The notes under the pieces were generated by a model. It was given only the letters and a program-made list of their open reading frames with translations. It was not told the origin of the DNA and did no database searches. From Anaerolineae bacterium (GTDB lineage: Bacteria; Chloroflexota; Anaerolineae; Aggregatilineales; Phototrophicaceae): DNA of 64,000 nt. Shown here piece after piece: positions 25,930 through 34,262 of the stretch (positions within the stretch are counted from its first letter, which is position 1; each line of letters opens with the position of its first letter). The position numbers were made by a program, and so were the translations under genes. The stretch spans positions 62,001-126,000 of the forward strand of contig JAFLCG010000007.1 of NCBI GenBank assembly GCA_017303635.1. The letters run 5' to 3'.

Positions 25930-27921
25930 ATGCGAAAAACTGGCTTGCTCTTGCTCCTCCTGCTCATCACCACTTCACTGGCAATGGCACAATCGACCGA
26001 GCTGCCGCCCGCCGAGATTGTGAATGATGAAGGTGGCCCGGTGACCATCACCGGAGAGGTTAATTATTCCAATGCCTTTTTCACCCTGGGTGTAGATGAA
26101 CCGCTGATCATTCTGGAAGATCAGGGCGGCTTCGTCACCCGCAACCGCCGCTTCATCATGAGCGAAGAATCGCAGACTCTAGGCAAGATCACCACCGATT
26201 TTTTCACCTCCCCTTTCACCTACTCGATTGATTTGCCCGCCGAGCCGCAGGCCAGCCTGCATGATGTCGATAACGACGGCGAAGAAGATACGGGCGTGAT
26301 GGTCTACGCAGTCGCCTACTGGAACAACATCTGGGGCGATGCCTATCTGGAAGAACGCGACCTGGGCGGCGGCGGTTGGTCGGGCGCCTATGCCTCCACT
26401 CGCATTGATCCCAATCCTTCCGCCGAAGGCGAACTGCTGGGCGGCACCTATGTGGTCTACGCGCAGGATGACCAACAGGGCTTCCCGACCAGCTTCGGCC
26501 CGGATGGCAAGCTCTTCACCGGCGACGAAGACAGTGTGCTGCTGCCGCAGGGGTACACCATCGTCAACCTGGATACCGACCCCTTCACCTTCAGCCGCGA
26601 ACGGAACCCCGTCATTGACCTGATCGAAGGCGAAGGCGCGGAAATCGTCGATTTCTCCGACCAAAGCTATACCGAGTCGTTCGAGTCGCTGATCGAGATG
26701 TACCGCCAGCGCTACGCCTTCACCGAACTCAAGAACATCGACTGGAATGCCAAGCGGGATGAGTTCATGCCGCTGTTCGAGGCCGCTGAAGAAGTGAGTG
26801 ACCCGGCAGCCTTCGCCCGCGCCCTGCGGGACTTCACCTGGTCGATCCCGGACGCGCACTTGAACGCGCCCACCGACGATCAGGAATTTGCAGATGCCAC
26901 CGGCGGCGGGCTGGGCCTGTCCTTGATGGAACTGGATGATGACAGCGTGATCGTCACTTTCGTGCTGGAAGGCGGCCCGGCAGCAGAGGCCGGTATCGAA
27001 GTCGGCGCGACCATTCAGAGCATCAACGGCACGCCGATTGACGAGGCCATCAGCGCCACCGTCCCCTGGTCATCACCGTTCAGCACCGAACACAACCTGC
27101 GCCTGCAGCAGTTGCGCTATGTCATCCGCTTCCCGGTCGATACCGACGTGACGGTTGAATACACCAACCCGGAAAGCAGCGAGTCCGCGACTGCCGAGAT
27201 GACCACGATTGCCGAACGGGAAAGCTTCAGCTTCTCTTCGTTCAATCGCGGCCTGACCGGCGTCGAACTGCCGGTGGAATACCGCCTGCTGGATAACTTC
27301 ATGCTGTACATCAAGATCTACAGCTTCTCGGAAAGCAGCCGCCTGACCATCCAGTTGTGGGAGCGGGCGCTGGCGATTGCCGCCGACAACCAACTGCCGG
27401 GCGTGATCGTCGATATGCGCCAGAACGGTGGCGGCTGGGGCTTCCTGGCGGACCAGATGGCGGCTTATTTCTTCGATGAGCCACTGGTGCTGGGCTTTAG
27501 CTCCAGCTACGACGAGTCCCGTGGCGAATTCTTCATCGACCCGGAGAGCGAAGACCGCTTCATCCTGCCGCGTGAGGAACTGCGTTACAGCGGCCCGGTG
27601 GCGGTGCTGGTTGGCCCGGCTTGCTCCAGCGCCTGCGAACTGTTCAGCTACAACATGACTCAGGAGGACCGCGCCGCGATTGTTGGGCAGTATCCGACCG
27701 GCGGCCTGAGCGGTGGGCAGGAAGCCTTCCTGATGCCGGAAGGCATTCAGCTTCAGTTCTCGGTGAACCGTCCGCTGGATGAGGACGGCAACATCATCAT
27801 CGAAGGCACCGGCGTGGTGCCGACCGTACAGGTGCCGGTCACGGCTGAAACCGTGCTGACCGAAGACGACGTGGTGCTGGATGCCGCCGTCGCTCATCTG
27901 GAAAGCGTGGCGGGCGGATAA
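25930..27921 (+). CDS. Secreted S41 family peptidase with PDZ domain
   Basis: 663 residues. A signal peptide (1-20, ending SLAMAQ) is followed by a beta-rich N-terminal domain. A helical cap (FESLIEMYRQRYAFTELKNI) is typical of C-terminal-processing proteases. A PDZ domain lies at ~320-370 (GLGLSLMELDDDSVIVTFVL) and the S41 catalytic domain at ~430-610. The nucleophile is probably the Ser in GPACSSACELF (~564), preceded by VIVDMRQNGGGWG. It likely cleaves unfolded or tagged extracytoplasmic proteins. GAGGA precedes the ATG. Flanked by repeats on the 3' side. Confidence 0.85.
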   Translation: MRKTGLLLLLLLITTSLAMAQSTELPPAEIVNDEGGPVTITGEVNYSNAFFTLGVDEPLIILEDQGGFVTRNRRFIMSEESQTLGKITTDFFTSPFTYSIDLPAEPQASLHDVDNDGEEDTGVMVYAVAYWNNIWGDAYLEERDLGGGGWSGAYASTRIDPNPSAEGELLGGTYVVYAQDDQQGFPTSFGPDGKLFTGDEDSVLLPQGYTIVNLDTDPFTFSRERNPVIDLIEGEGAEIVDFSDQSYTESFESLIEMYRQRYAFTELKNIDWNAKRDEFMPLFEAAEEVSDPAAFARALRDFTWSIPDAHLNAPTDDQEFADATGGGLGLSLMELDDDSVIVTFVLEGGPAAEAGIEVGATIQSINGTPIDEAISATVPWSSPFSTEHNLRLQQLRYVIRFPVDTDVTVEYTNPESSESATAEMTTIAERESFSFSSFNRGLTGVELPVEYRLLDNFMLYIKIYSFSESSRLTIQLWERALAIAADNQLPGVIVDMRQNGGGWGFLADQMAAYFFDEPLVLGFSSSYDESRGEFFIDPESEDRFILPREELRYSGPVAVLVGPACSSACELFSYNMTQEDRAAIVGQYPTGGLSGGQEAFLMPEGIQLQFSVNRPLDEDGNIIIEGTGVVPTVQVPVTAETVLTEDDVVLDAAVAHLESVAGG

Positions 27922-27984
27922 GCGGATTTCCCCACAAAGAACACAGAGGTTTCACAGAGGGCGTGGCGCAGGCCGCGCCCTTTG

Positions 27985-28258
27985 TCGTTATCCCGCGGGA
28001 CTTCCTTCGGTCGTGGCGATTTGCCCGCCAAACGTGTCGGCGGGAAGACGGGAATGTGCCACCGCCCGCCAAGCTTGACCGCGACAAGGTGGGAAGACGG
28101 GAGGCTGGCGCTTCGCGGCGTTCACAGCGGACAGTTCACAGTGAAGAAATGCAGCGTGAGAAAGTGAAACAGCAAAGCGTACAGTGAGGTGTATGGTGTT
28201 CATGCGGACAGTGTAACACAGATGAGTGGGTCAAAACGGAACATTTGTTTCGATTTTA
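27985..28258 (-). repeat. Composite dispersed repeat, copy 2
   Basis: The 27922-28420 gap is repeats. It contains CGGGAAGACGGGAATGTGCC and GTGGGAAGACGGGAGGCTGG units, CACAGT-type short repeats and the terminal box module at 28195-28258 that reads leftwards as box, TGTTACACT and ATGAACACC. The central R1 palindrome of copies 1, 3 and 4 is missing. A 28272-28310 palindrome (GGAGGAC...GTCCTCC) follows. Confidence 0.6.
28238..28251 (-). promoter_or_regulatory. LexA-like box in composite repeat
   Basis: GGAACATTTGTTTC matches 12 of 14 positions of the Gram-positive SOS box consensus. It is placed exactly as in the other three copies of the module. Confidence 0.4.
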
Positions 28259-28338
28259 AGGGAGAGGACGGGAGGACATACGGCGCAGACGCCTAGTCCT
28301 CCCCTACACAATGCGGTGCTTTGCGCAAGTCCTATTCG

Positions 28339-28355
28339 CCTCGCCTTCGGCGAGG
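28339..28355 (-). other. Perfect hairpin 3' of receptor B
   Basis: CCTCGCC and GGCGAGG enclose a 3-base loop, 65 bases beyond the stop of the TIR-lectin gene. Hairpins just beyond variable repeats assist homing in known diversity-generating retroelements; it could equally be a simple 3' stem. Confidence 0.35.
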
Positions 28356-28420
28356 GACAGGATTCAGGGATCAGCAGACAGAAACCAGCGATCAGAAATC
28401 AGAGTCATCCTTCGCTACGC

Positions 28421-30022
28421 TCAGGAAGAGCGGGCAAACCGGAACCCCCAGAGATCGTCCCGGATGCCAGGGTTGACCCCGAAGCGAAAGGAAGCGCGAA
28501 GGTTAGAGGCATTGGTATCCCTCCACGAACCGCCACGCGGTATACGAACATTTGTTCCGTCCAACATATCCTCCCGACCATCGTTAGCATCATAAGGATA
28601 CCCCTGATACAGGCTGCTGCACCACTCCCAGACGTTGCCGCTCATATCCAGCACCCCGACCCACGATGCCCCAGCCCGGCGGACGCCCTCCCCCACGATG
28701 GCGGTCTTGCCACCAGCATTCTCCGAATAAATCACCCGGCTGGCGTCCCACTGCCCTTTCCAGGGGTATATCCGGTTTTCTGGCCCTCGCGCTGCCCATT
28801 CCCATTCGGCTTCAGTCGGCAACCGACCGCCTCGCCATGAACAATAGGCGAAGGCTTCATACCAGGTCACGCCCACCCGGGGCTGCTGCGGCGCGGTGAA
28901 GTTCTCGTAATCCTTTGGCCCGGTCTTCTGATTGGATTGTACCCAATTCCACCCGGCTTCCGTCCAGTAATCCGGGTTACGGTAGCCGCCCCCGGCAACG
29001 AAACGGGCATAGCCCTCGTTGGTGACGGGGGTCAGGTCAAGCCAGAAGTCCGTCGTGATGATCTGCTCATGCTGTGGCATTTGGTCTTCATACCACTCCT
29101 TTTTTGCGTCCTTATCGGTTTTCTTCCGTTCTTGGAAGGCTTCCTCCACCTGTTGTGGTGTGCTACCCATCAGGAATTTACCCGCTGGCACATAGACCAT
29201 CGGGATGCCGAAAGCATCGGTCATGCGGGTTCCGGCGGTGGGTGTGGTGGGTGGGAGTGCCGAAGGTATTTCGCGGACGGCGGCAGGAGCGGTTGGCAAG
29301 GCAGCGGACGCCATGAATGGCGTCCCTACAGGGATCGGGTTGTCGTAGGGACGCGATTTTTCGCGTCCGAATTTCGCCAACAAGTCCTGCGCCCGGCGGA
29401 TGTTACGCCCTACCAGCACATCTTCCCGCTCGAGCAAGCGAGTGAGCAGTTCCGGGACGTGTTTTGCCAGCGCCTCATCATCAATCAAGTCTTCAATATC
29501 GAGAATTAGGTCGCGCTGTAGATTAGGATCAGCGGTCAATTTAGCGATGCGATCCAGCAGCACACCCACCGGGTCAAGCGGGGCGGGTGGAGCCAAGTCG
29601 AGCGCATCGGGCGGTAACGGCGGGGGAGAAGGCAAATTGCTGATCGACAGCCTTAGCGCCCGCTGTTGCTCCCGCGTCCGCTGCCTGAAATCCACCAGTT
29701 GCGCTGCCTGGAGTTCAATCGGCAGGTAGCGGTAATCGACCTCAGTGACGATGAGTGGCAGCACAGGCTTGCCCAGTGCCACCGCATAGCCATATTCGCG
29801 TTTGCAGGGTTCGGATTTTAATACCTGTGGGCTGAGGGCATACAGGAAGACCTCACACTGGCGGATTTGCTCGCAGATCAGGCTCCACCATTGATGCCCC
29901 CCGCTGCGGTTGAGTTCCCGGTCATACCACACTTGATGATCGAACAGGTGGATCAGGTCTTCGGCCAATTCGTTGACGATGGGCCGGTCTTTGCTGCTGT
30001 AGCTGATGAAGATTTTCGCCAT
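28421..30022 (-). CDS. TIR domain receptor with C-type-lectin (FGE-like) C terminus, copy B
   Basis: 533 residues. The TIR domain (~1-130) begins KIFISYSSKDRP and keeps CKRE (E76) at the NADase glutamate position. A helical segment (~185-245, LQRDLILDIEDLIDDEALAK) and a Pro/Ala linker follow. The linker is partly encoded by two palindromic repeats (29306-29368). The formylglycine-enzyme-like domain covers ~295-533 (MVYVPAGKFLMGS, LDLTPVTNEGYARFV, LPTEAEWEWAARGPENRIYPW, DMSGNVWEWCSSLYQGYPY, RGGSW, GFRFARSS). It lacks the catalytic cysteine pair and has no transmembrane helix, so it is a cytosolic sensor-effector. The ATG at 30022 is preferred to upstream starts because the TIR fold begins there and GGGGA precedes it. 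Divergent from the kinase at 30220. Confidence 0.85.
   Translation of the reverse strand: MAKIFISYSSKDRPIVNELAEDLIHLFDHQVWYDRELNRSGGHQWWSLICEQIRQCEVFLYALSPQVLKSEPCKREYGYAVALGKPVLPLIVTEVDYRYLPIELQAAQLVDFRQRTREQQRALRLSISNLPSPPPLPPDALDLAPPAPLDPVGVLLDRIAKLTADPNLQRDLILDIEDLIDDEALAKHVPELLTRLLEREDVLVGRNIRRAQDLLAKFGREKSRPYDNPIPVGTPFMASAALPTAPAAVREIPSALPPTTPTAGTRMTDAFGIPMVYVPAGKFLMGSTPQQVEEAFQERKKTDKDAKKEWYEDQMPQHEQIITTDFWLDLTPVTNEGYARFVAGGGYRNPDYWTEAGWNWVQSNQKTGPKDYENFTAPQQPRVGVTWYEAFAYCSWRGGRLPTEAEWEWAARGPENRIYPWKGQWDASRVIYSENAGGKTAIVGEGVRRAGASWVGVLDMSGNVWEWCSSLYQGYPYDANDGREDMLDGTNVRIPRGGSWRDTNASNLRASFRFGVNPGIRDDLWGFRFARSS
28436..28546 (-). repeat. Variable-repeat-like 3' region of receptor B
   Basis: The end encodes RGGSWRDTNASNLRASFRF...NPGIRDDLWGFRF. 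It keeps the RGGSW, LRA, R, P, R, GFR frame of receptors A and C, while the intervening residues are unrelated. Confidence 0.5.
29306..29368. repeat. Two REP-like palindromes inside receptor B
   Basis: GGACGCCAT-GA-ATGGCGTCC (29306-29325) and GGACGCGA-TTTT-TCGCGTCC (29349-29368) stand back to back in frame. On the minus strand they encode the linker stretch SRPYDNPIPVGTPFMASA. They are members of the intergenic GTAGGGACG...CGTCCCTAC family. Confidence 0.65.
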
Positions 30023-30132
30023 GAGTCCCCGGTGGTTGGTCAGAACGATCATTGTATGCCGCCAATTATCACCGGAATAGCGCGGGTGGACAAGACGGGC
30101 GGGCGAACAGCCGTGCGCACCTACATGGCGGC

Positions 30133-30152
30133 GGACGCCCCGTTGGGCGTCC
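30133..30152. repeat. REP-like palindrome
   Basis: GGACGCCC and GGGCGTCC around CGTT, followed by CTAC, in the divergent region between receptor B and the kinase gene. Confidence 0.6.
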
Positions 30153-30178
30153 CTACTATCCCCATCCATCACTTCCCC

Positions 30179-30184
30179 TATAAT
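30179..30184 (+). promoter_or_regulatory. Putative -10 element of the kinase gene
   Basis: A perfect TATAAT 35 bases before the kinase start codon. No TTGACA-like hexamer stands at 16-18 bases upstream, so this is only half of a promoter. Confidence 0.35.
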
Positions 30185-30219
30185 GGACTCAGCAATACAG
30201 CACACAAAGCGGGGCGCGC

Positions 30220-32706
30220 ATGGATGTTGGAGTCCAGTTTAGTCACTACAACGTCGTTGAACATATCGGACGGGGCGGCATGGCCGATGTCTGGTCGGCG
30301 CGGGATAACCGCCTGAGCCGGACGGTCGCCATCAAGACCATCGTGCGGGATATGTCCAGCGATGCCGAGCCAATCGAACTCTTTGAGCGCGAGGCCAAGA
30401 CCATCGCCGCGCTGGAGCATCCGCATATTCTGCCGATCTACGACTTCGGCGAGTACGAAAGCCAACTCTACATCGTCATGCGCTATGTCACCGGCGGCAC
30501 ACTGGATGGTGTGCTGGCGGATGGCGCCCTGCCGCTGGGCGAGGCGCTGCGGTATGCCCGCGCCATCGCCACCGCCCTCGACCACGCCCATAGCAACAAC
30601 GTCGTCCACCTCGACCTCAAACCCTCCAACATTTTGTTGGATAGCGCCCGCTCACCGTATCTGGCGGATTTTGGTCTGGCGGCTGTGCTGGGGCCGGAAG
30701 GCCGCACTGCTAACCCCGGTTATGGCACCCTGCTCTACATGGCCCCGGAGCAGTTGACCCAGGGTGAAATCGACCATCGCGCCGATGTGTATGCCTTCAC
30801 CATCCTGCTCTATCAACTCTTTGCCGGTGACCTGCCCTTCCAGGGGTCAGCGGCCATGGCGCTCAAGCAGCTTCAGTTTCAGGAAGAACTACCGGGGCTG
30901 GATGAACTGCTGGGCGAAGAAACCGCCTACCTCATCAACCCGATCCTGCGGCGTGGTACCGCGGTGGACCCGGAGATGCGCCCCAACCGGCTGATGGACA
31001 TCGTCGAGTCGCTGGAAGAGTCCCTGCGCGGCGCGGGCATGACCTCCCCCAATCTGGTCTTTGGCAAGATGGGCGGCGCGGGCAGCTTCGACAAAACCGA
31101 GCAGTTGGATGTCGGCCAGACGATGCTGGTCGACAGCAAGATGATCGAACTGGCCTCCGCCGGGGCGGGCGGCGTCATCGACCTGAAGACCGGCAAGGCC
31201 AGCGTCAAAATCGAGGATATGGGTCAACTGGAAGCGGCTGACATCTACAACAAGGCGCTGCGGGCCTGGTCGGGTGGGCAGGGTCGCTTCCTGCTGGGTG
31301 TGACCCATTTCATGCTGATGAACGACTACTACCGCCGCGCGGACGAACTCGGCCTCGAACTCGACAGCAACGGCAAGCAGATGCTGCTGCGCGGGGCGCT
31401 GGAGTATGACCGTGACGTGGATTACTGGTGGGAGCAGAACGGCAACGACGAACGCCGCTGGGTCTGCCTGCACGCCATCCGCAGTGAAAACGCCCCGGCC
31501 CGCGTCCGTTCACTCTACCGGCTGGAGACTCTGCCGGACTCGGAACCGCCGCGCATTCCCCAGTTGGTCGCGCAGGCCCTGAGCGCGGAGCCGGTGGAAG
31601 AAGCCCGCCGCGCCGCCCTGCACGTCCTCGCCACCCGTGCGCTCAAGGTCAGCGCGGAGCAGTCCGGCAACTTCCGGCGTCCGGTCGAACCCGGCCTGAC
31701 CGCCCGCTTGCTCACCACCCGCACACGGGATGATGTTCACCACGCTGCGCCAAAAATCTGGCGTCCCGCAGTCTACAACGAAGACATTGATGAACTGATC
31801 GGAACCATTGCGCTCGACCCACATGAGAAGCCCGCCATCGCCGAACAGGCGGCCCGGAGCATCGGGCAGATTCGCTCGCTGGCGGCGCTCAAGCCGCTGG
31901 CCGATGCACAGCGTAACGGGGTCGTCGGCGCGCGGCAGGCGTTAGCGCTGGTGCGCGATGAAGCGCCGTCACTCCCGAACATCGTCAGTACGCAGGGCCG
32001 CTTGATCGCCTGGCTGACCAATACCTGGCTGCGCCTGACCGATGAGCCGATGCAGATCGTCTGGCGCTTCCTGTTTGCGCTGCTGGGCGGGGCGCTGGGG
32101 TTGGCCTTCCACGTCTATTCGCTGCTCGGTCGCTGGACCGGCGTCATCGACGCGCAGGTGTGGAACACCACCGTCACCGGCGGCCTGACCTTCGGCACCC
32201 TCTACGCGGTGCTGGTCATCCTCACCTCCGAACTCCCCAACCGACTGCAACGGTTCTGGTCGCCCTGGTTGCGCCTGCTCTTCAGCGTCGTGGCGGGTGT
32301 AGCCTGGGGGCTCTACATGTGGGGGATCATCGCGTGGCTGTTCCTCGGTATCTCGGTATGGGATGTTGCTGTCTACTACGGCATCGGCACCGCCTTGGGG
32401 TTCATCATTGCCGGGGCGCTCAACCTGCGGGGTTGGATCGCCTTCCTGCTCACTGCCGTCTGCATCTACCTGCCCGTCTATCTGTTCGGTAACTTCTCCC
32501 TGACCGGGCAACTGCTGGTGCCCGTACCGCTCTCCGAAGAGTCCATGAGCAACATCGTCCCGGCGTTCATCCTCGGCTACAACACGCTCGATCAACTGGC
32601 AACCATCGCCATCCCGATGGTCATCCTGATCGCACTGGGCGGACATGCGAAGGCGGTGTGGGCGGATGTGCGGGTGCTGTGGCGTCGGTTGCGGGCGAAG
32701 AAATAA
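30220..32706 (+). CDS. Membrane-bound Ser/Thr protein kinase with HEAT-like region
   Basis: 828 residues. A PknB-type kinase domain (~8-270) has the glycine loop GRGGMADVW, VAIK, HLDLKPSN, DFGLA and APEQL, with HLD replacing the usual HRD. A middle region (~330-600) of helical repeats includes VARQ-type HEAT-like units (EARRAALHVLATRAL, AARSIGQIRSLAALKPLADA). The C-terminal third (~610-820) is a polytopic membrane domain of about seven helices. This puts a cytoplasmic kinase on a large C-terminal membrane anchor, the reverse of the usual single-helix PknB. It shares a divergent control region of ~200 bases with receptor B, so the pair may be co-regulated. Confidence 0.88.
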   Translation: MDVGVQFSHYNVVEHIGRGGMADVWSARDNRLSRTVAIKTIVRDMSSDAEPIELFEREAKTIAALEHPHILPIYDFGEYESQLYIVMRYVTGGTLDGVLADGALPLGEALRYARAIATALDHAHSNNVVHLDLKPSNILLDSARSPYLADFGLAAVLGPEGRTANPGYGTLLYMAPEQLTQGEIDHRADVYAFTILLYQLFAGDLPFQGSAAMALKQLQFQEELPGLDELLGEETAYLINPILRRGTAVDPEMRPNRLMDIVESLEESLRGAGMTSPNLVFGKMGGAGSFDKTEQLDVGQTMLVDSKMIELASAGAGGVIDLKTGKASVKIEDMGQLEAADIYNKALRAWSGGQGRFLLGVTHFMLMNDYYRRADELGLELDSNGKQMLLRGALEYDRDVDYWWEQNGNDERRWVCLHAIRSENAPARVRSLYRLETLPDSEPPRIPQLVAQALSAEPVEEARRAALHVLATRALKVSAEQSGNFRRPVEPGLTARLLTTRTRDDVHHAAPKIWRPAVYNEDIDELIGTIALDPHEKPAIAEQAARSIGQIRSLAALKPLADAQRNGVVGARQALALVRDEAPSLPNIVSTQGRLIAWLTNTWLRLTDEPMQIVWRFLFALLGGALGLAFHVYSLLGRWTGVIDAQVWNTTVTGGLTFGTLYAVLVILTSELPNRLQRFWSPWLRLLFSVVAGVAWGLYMWGIIAWLFLGISVWDVAVYYGIGTALGFIIAGALNLRGWIAFLLTAVCIYLPVYLFGNFSLTGQLLVPVPLSEESMSNIVPAFILGYNTLDQLATIAIPMVILIALGGHAKAVWADVRVLWRRLRAKK

Positions 32707-32798
32707 GACAAGAGAAGAAGTTACTGCAGAGATGCAGAGAAAACAGAGGAACGGAGAAAAACTCAACGCAAAGCAGCAAAGATGCAAAGCCGGAGGGT

Positions 32799-33026
32799 TT
32801 GAGTAGCGATGTCCAACGTGTTTCTGCAAATCACCTTGAGAGCCTGCTTGAACTGGTCGATCAACTGAGCGAAATCGAAAAGGCGACTCTGCTAGAGCGA
32901 TTGCAAGATAGCGGCGCAGTAAAGCCAGTCAACAATAAACGCGACCGTCCACGCATTGCTGGGCTAGGCGAAGGTACGATCATGATTGCCGAGGATTTTG
33001 ATGCCCCTTTGCCGGATGACTTCTGA
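32799..33026 (+). CDS. DUF2281-like antitoxin-type protein, 5' end uncertain
   Basis: About 75 residues. The C terminus GLGEGTIMIAEDFDAPLPDD is the hallmark tail of DUF2281/VapB-like antitoxins (G-x-G/H-x-G...DDFDxPLPDEF). The first part (LLELVDQLSEIEKATLLERL) resembles the usual N-terminal helix. No good start exists: the only in-frame candidate is TTG at 32799 with GGAGGG too close, and the frame continues upstream into repeat-derived sequence. No toxin gene adjoins, so this looks like an orphan or decaying antitoxin. It could also be read through from the kinase transcript. Confidence 0.5.
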   Translation: MSSDVQRVSANHLESLLELVDQLSEIEKATLLERLQDSGAVKPVNNKRDRPRIAGLGEGTIMIAEDFDAPLPDDF

Positions 33027-33072
33027 CTGGGAAAGGACACGTAGAGCCGTAGTCCACCGTACCGTACGCACA

Positions 33073-33139
33073 GCGTCAGCTTCCCGTCAGGTATCCCCCA
33101 CAAATCGGTGTACACTGAGCCTATCCAACTCTAATCATG
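33073..33139 (+). repeat. Leader repeat, copy 1
   Basis: A direct repeat beginning GCGTCAGCTTCCCGTCAGGT, containing a -10-like TACACT and ending at the start codon region of the first beta-propeller gene. Copies recur at 34193 and 35320. Confidence 0.75.
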
Positions 33140-34174
33140 CGGCCTCCCACCATGTCCCTTCAATTGCTCGTGACACTCCTTTCAACCTTGCTTCTCGGTG
33201 TAATGACATTGCCTCCAGTGCGTGCCAGTCAATCAACGGATGACAAGGTATTTCTGATTCACAGCAACATTGGCGCAAACTGGCAGTGGTCAGCAGATAG
33301 CACATTGTTTACATTCCTTGATGAAAGCATGATTCCGGAAGGTGTGAACGCGGATCGGGTAACCTGGTATGCCTTTGATGTACAAACCCAATCTGTAACG
33401 ACTTCACCCAAATGGCCTCTATATCCTTCGAACTTTGGTGACCCCTTCCCATCAGACGCAAATCAAGATGGCTTTACCTTCGTGTCCCCGAGTGGGCGTT
33501 ATATAGTCTACGCTTCAGATCATGTAAGTGACTATTGGAGACTATCAGTTGCTGACCTATCTGATATGACAACACAGTATCTGAATGCAATCATTGGAAA
33601 TCCATATTCTAGCTCGGATGAATTTAATGTGTTCTGGAGCGATTCAGAGAACACAGTGCTGGTATCCAGCCTGACGGATACAAACCAGCCCTTTATCCAG
33701 TATGCAACTGGGATTGGGAGTCAAGCTGATATTCAATCCAGTTATTTCTTTTCAGTAGAATTCACTGACAATACTCTTTTTGACATCATACGAATACTTG
33801 ACATCTCTAGAGATGGCTCTCAATTTCTTTTACTAACTCAATTAGTTCTCCCACCAACATCACCACAGTCACTAGGCGATCAATACTTAGTGACTGCGAC
33901 AAGAGGCGAGAATGAGTTTAAGTTCCCCACAGAATATTTTATTCGGGGTAACGATATCCGTGCCGCCGCATTCTCACCTGATGACGAATCTCATTTACTC
34001 ATCCTGAACGCACAGGGACTGATTGACCTTAATACTGCCACCGATACCATCAATGTTCTTGAACCAGCCTCAACCTTTGGCAATATTGGGCGTGGATGGT
34101 TCTCACCCAACGCCGAGTGGCTGGTGTTTCAAGGGGATGGTGGTCTGTACGGGTATCATGTTCTTATAGACTGA
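33137..34174 (+). CDS. Secreted beta-propeller-like protein, tandem copy 1
   Basis: 345 residues. An N-terminal signal peptide (MSLQLLVTLLSTLLLG... ending RAS) is followed by repeated blocks of the TolB/WD40 kind: NWQWSADSTLFTFLD, FVSPSGRYIVYASD, FNVFWSDSENTVLV, LDISRDGSQFLLL, AAFSPDDESHLLIL, GWFSPNAEWLVFQ. Six or so S-P/A-D-G-like blades point to a propeller. It is a paralogue of the next gene over the full length. The start may be ATG 33137 or 33152; neither has a Shine-Dalgarno, and the -10-like TACACT lies only ~25 bases upstream, so a short-leader transcript is likely. Lower GC than the neighbours. Confidence 0.7.
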   Translation: MRPPTMSLQLLVTLLSTLLLGVMTLPPVRASQSTDDKVFLIHSNIGANWQWSADSTLFTFLDESMIPEGVNADRVTWYAFDVQTQSVTTSPKWPLYPSNFGDPFPSDANQDGFTFVSPSGRYIVYASDHVSDYWRLSVADLSDMTTQYLNAIIGNPYSSSDEFNVFWSDSENTVLVSSLTDTNQPFIQYATGIGSQADIQSSYFFSVEFTDNTLFDIIRILDISRDGSQFLLLTQLVLPPTSPQSLGDQYLVTATRGENEFKFPTEYFIRGNDIRAAAFSPDDESHLLILNAQGLIDLNTATDTINVLEPASTFGNIGRGWFSPNAEWLVFQGDGGLYGYHVLID

Positions 34175-34192
34175 CTGGCAAGGGGTGGTATT

Positions 34193-34262
34193 GCGTCAGC
34201 TTCCCGTCAGGTATCACCCACAAATCGGTGTACACTGAGTCTATCCAACTCTAATCATGCGG
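34193..34262 (+). repeat. Leader repeat, copy 2
   Basis: Near-identical to 33073-33139. The identity continues into the coding region through the signal peptide. The preceding ~25 bases (GGCAAGGGGTGG) are shared with copy 3, so the duplicated unit is leader plus gene plus short tail, about 1.12 kb. Confidence 0.75.
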
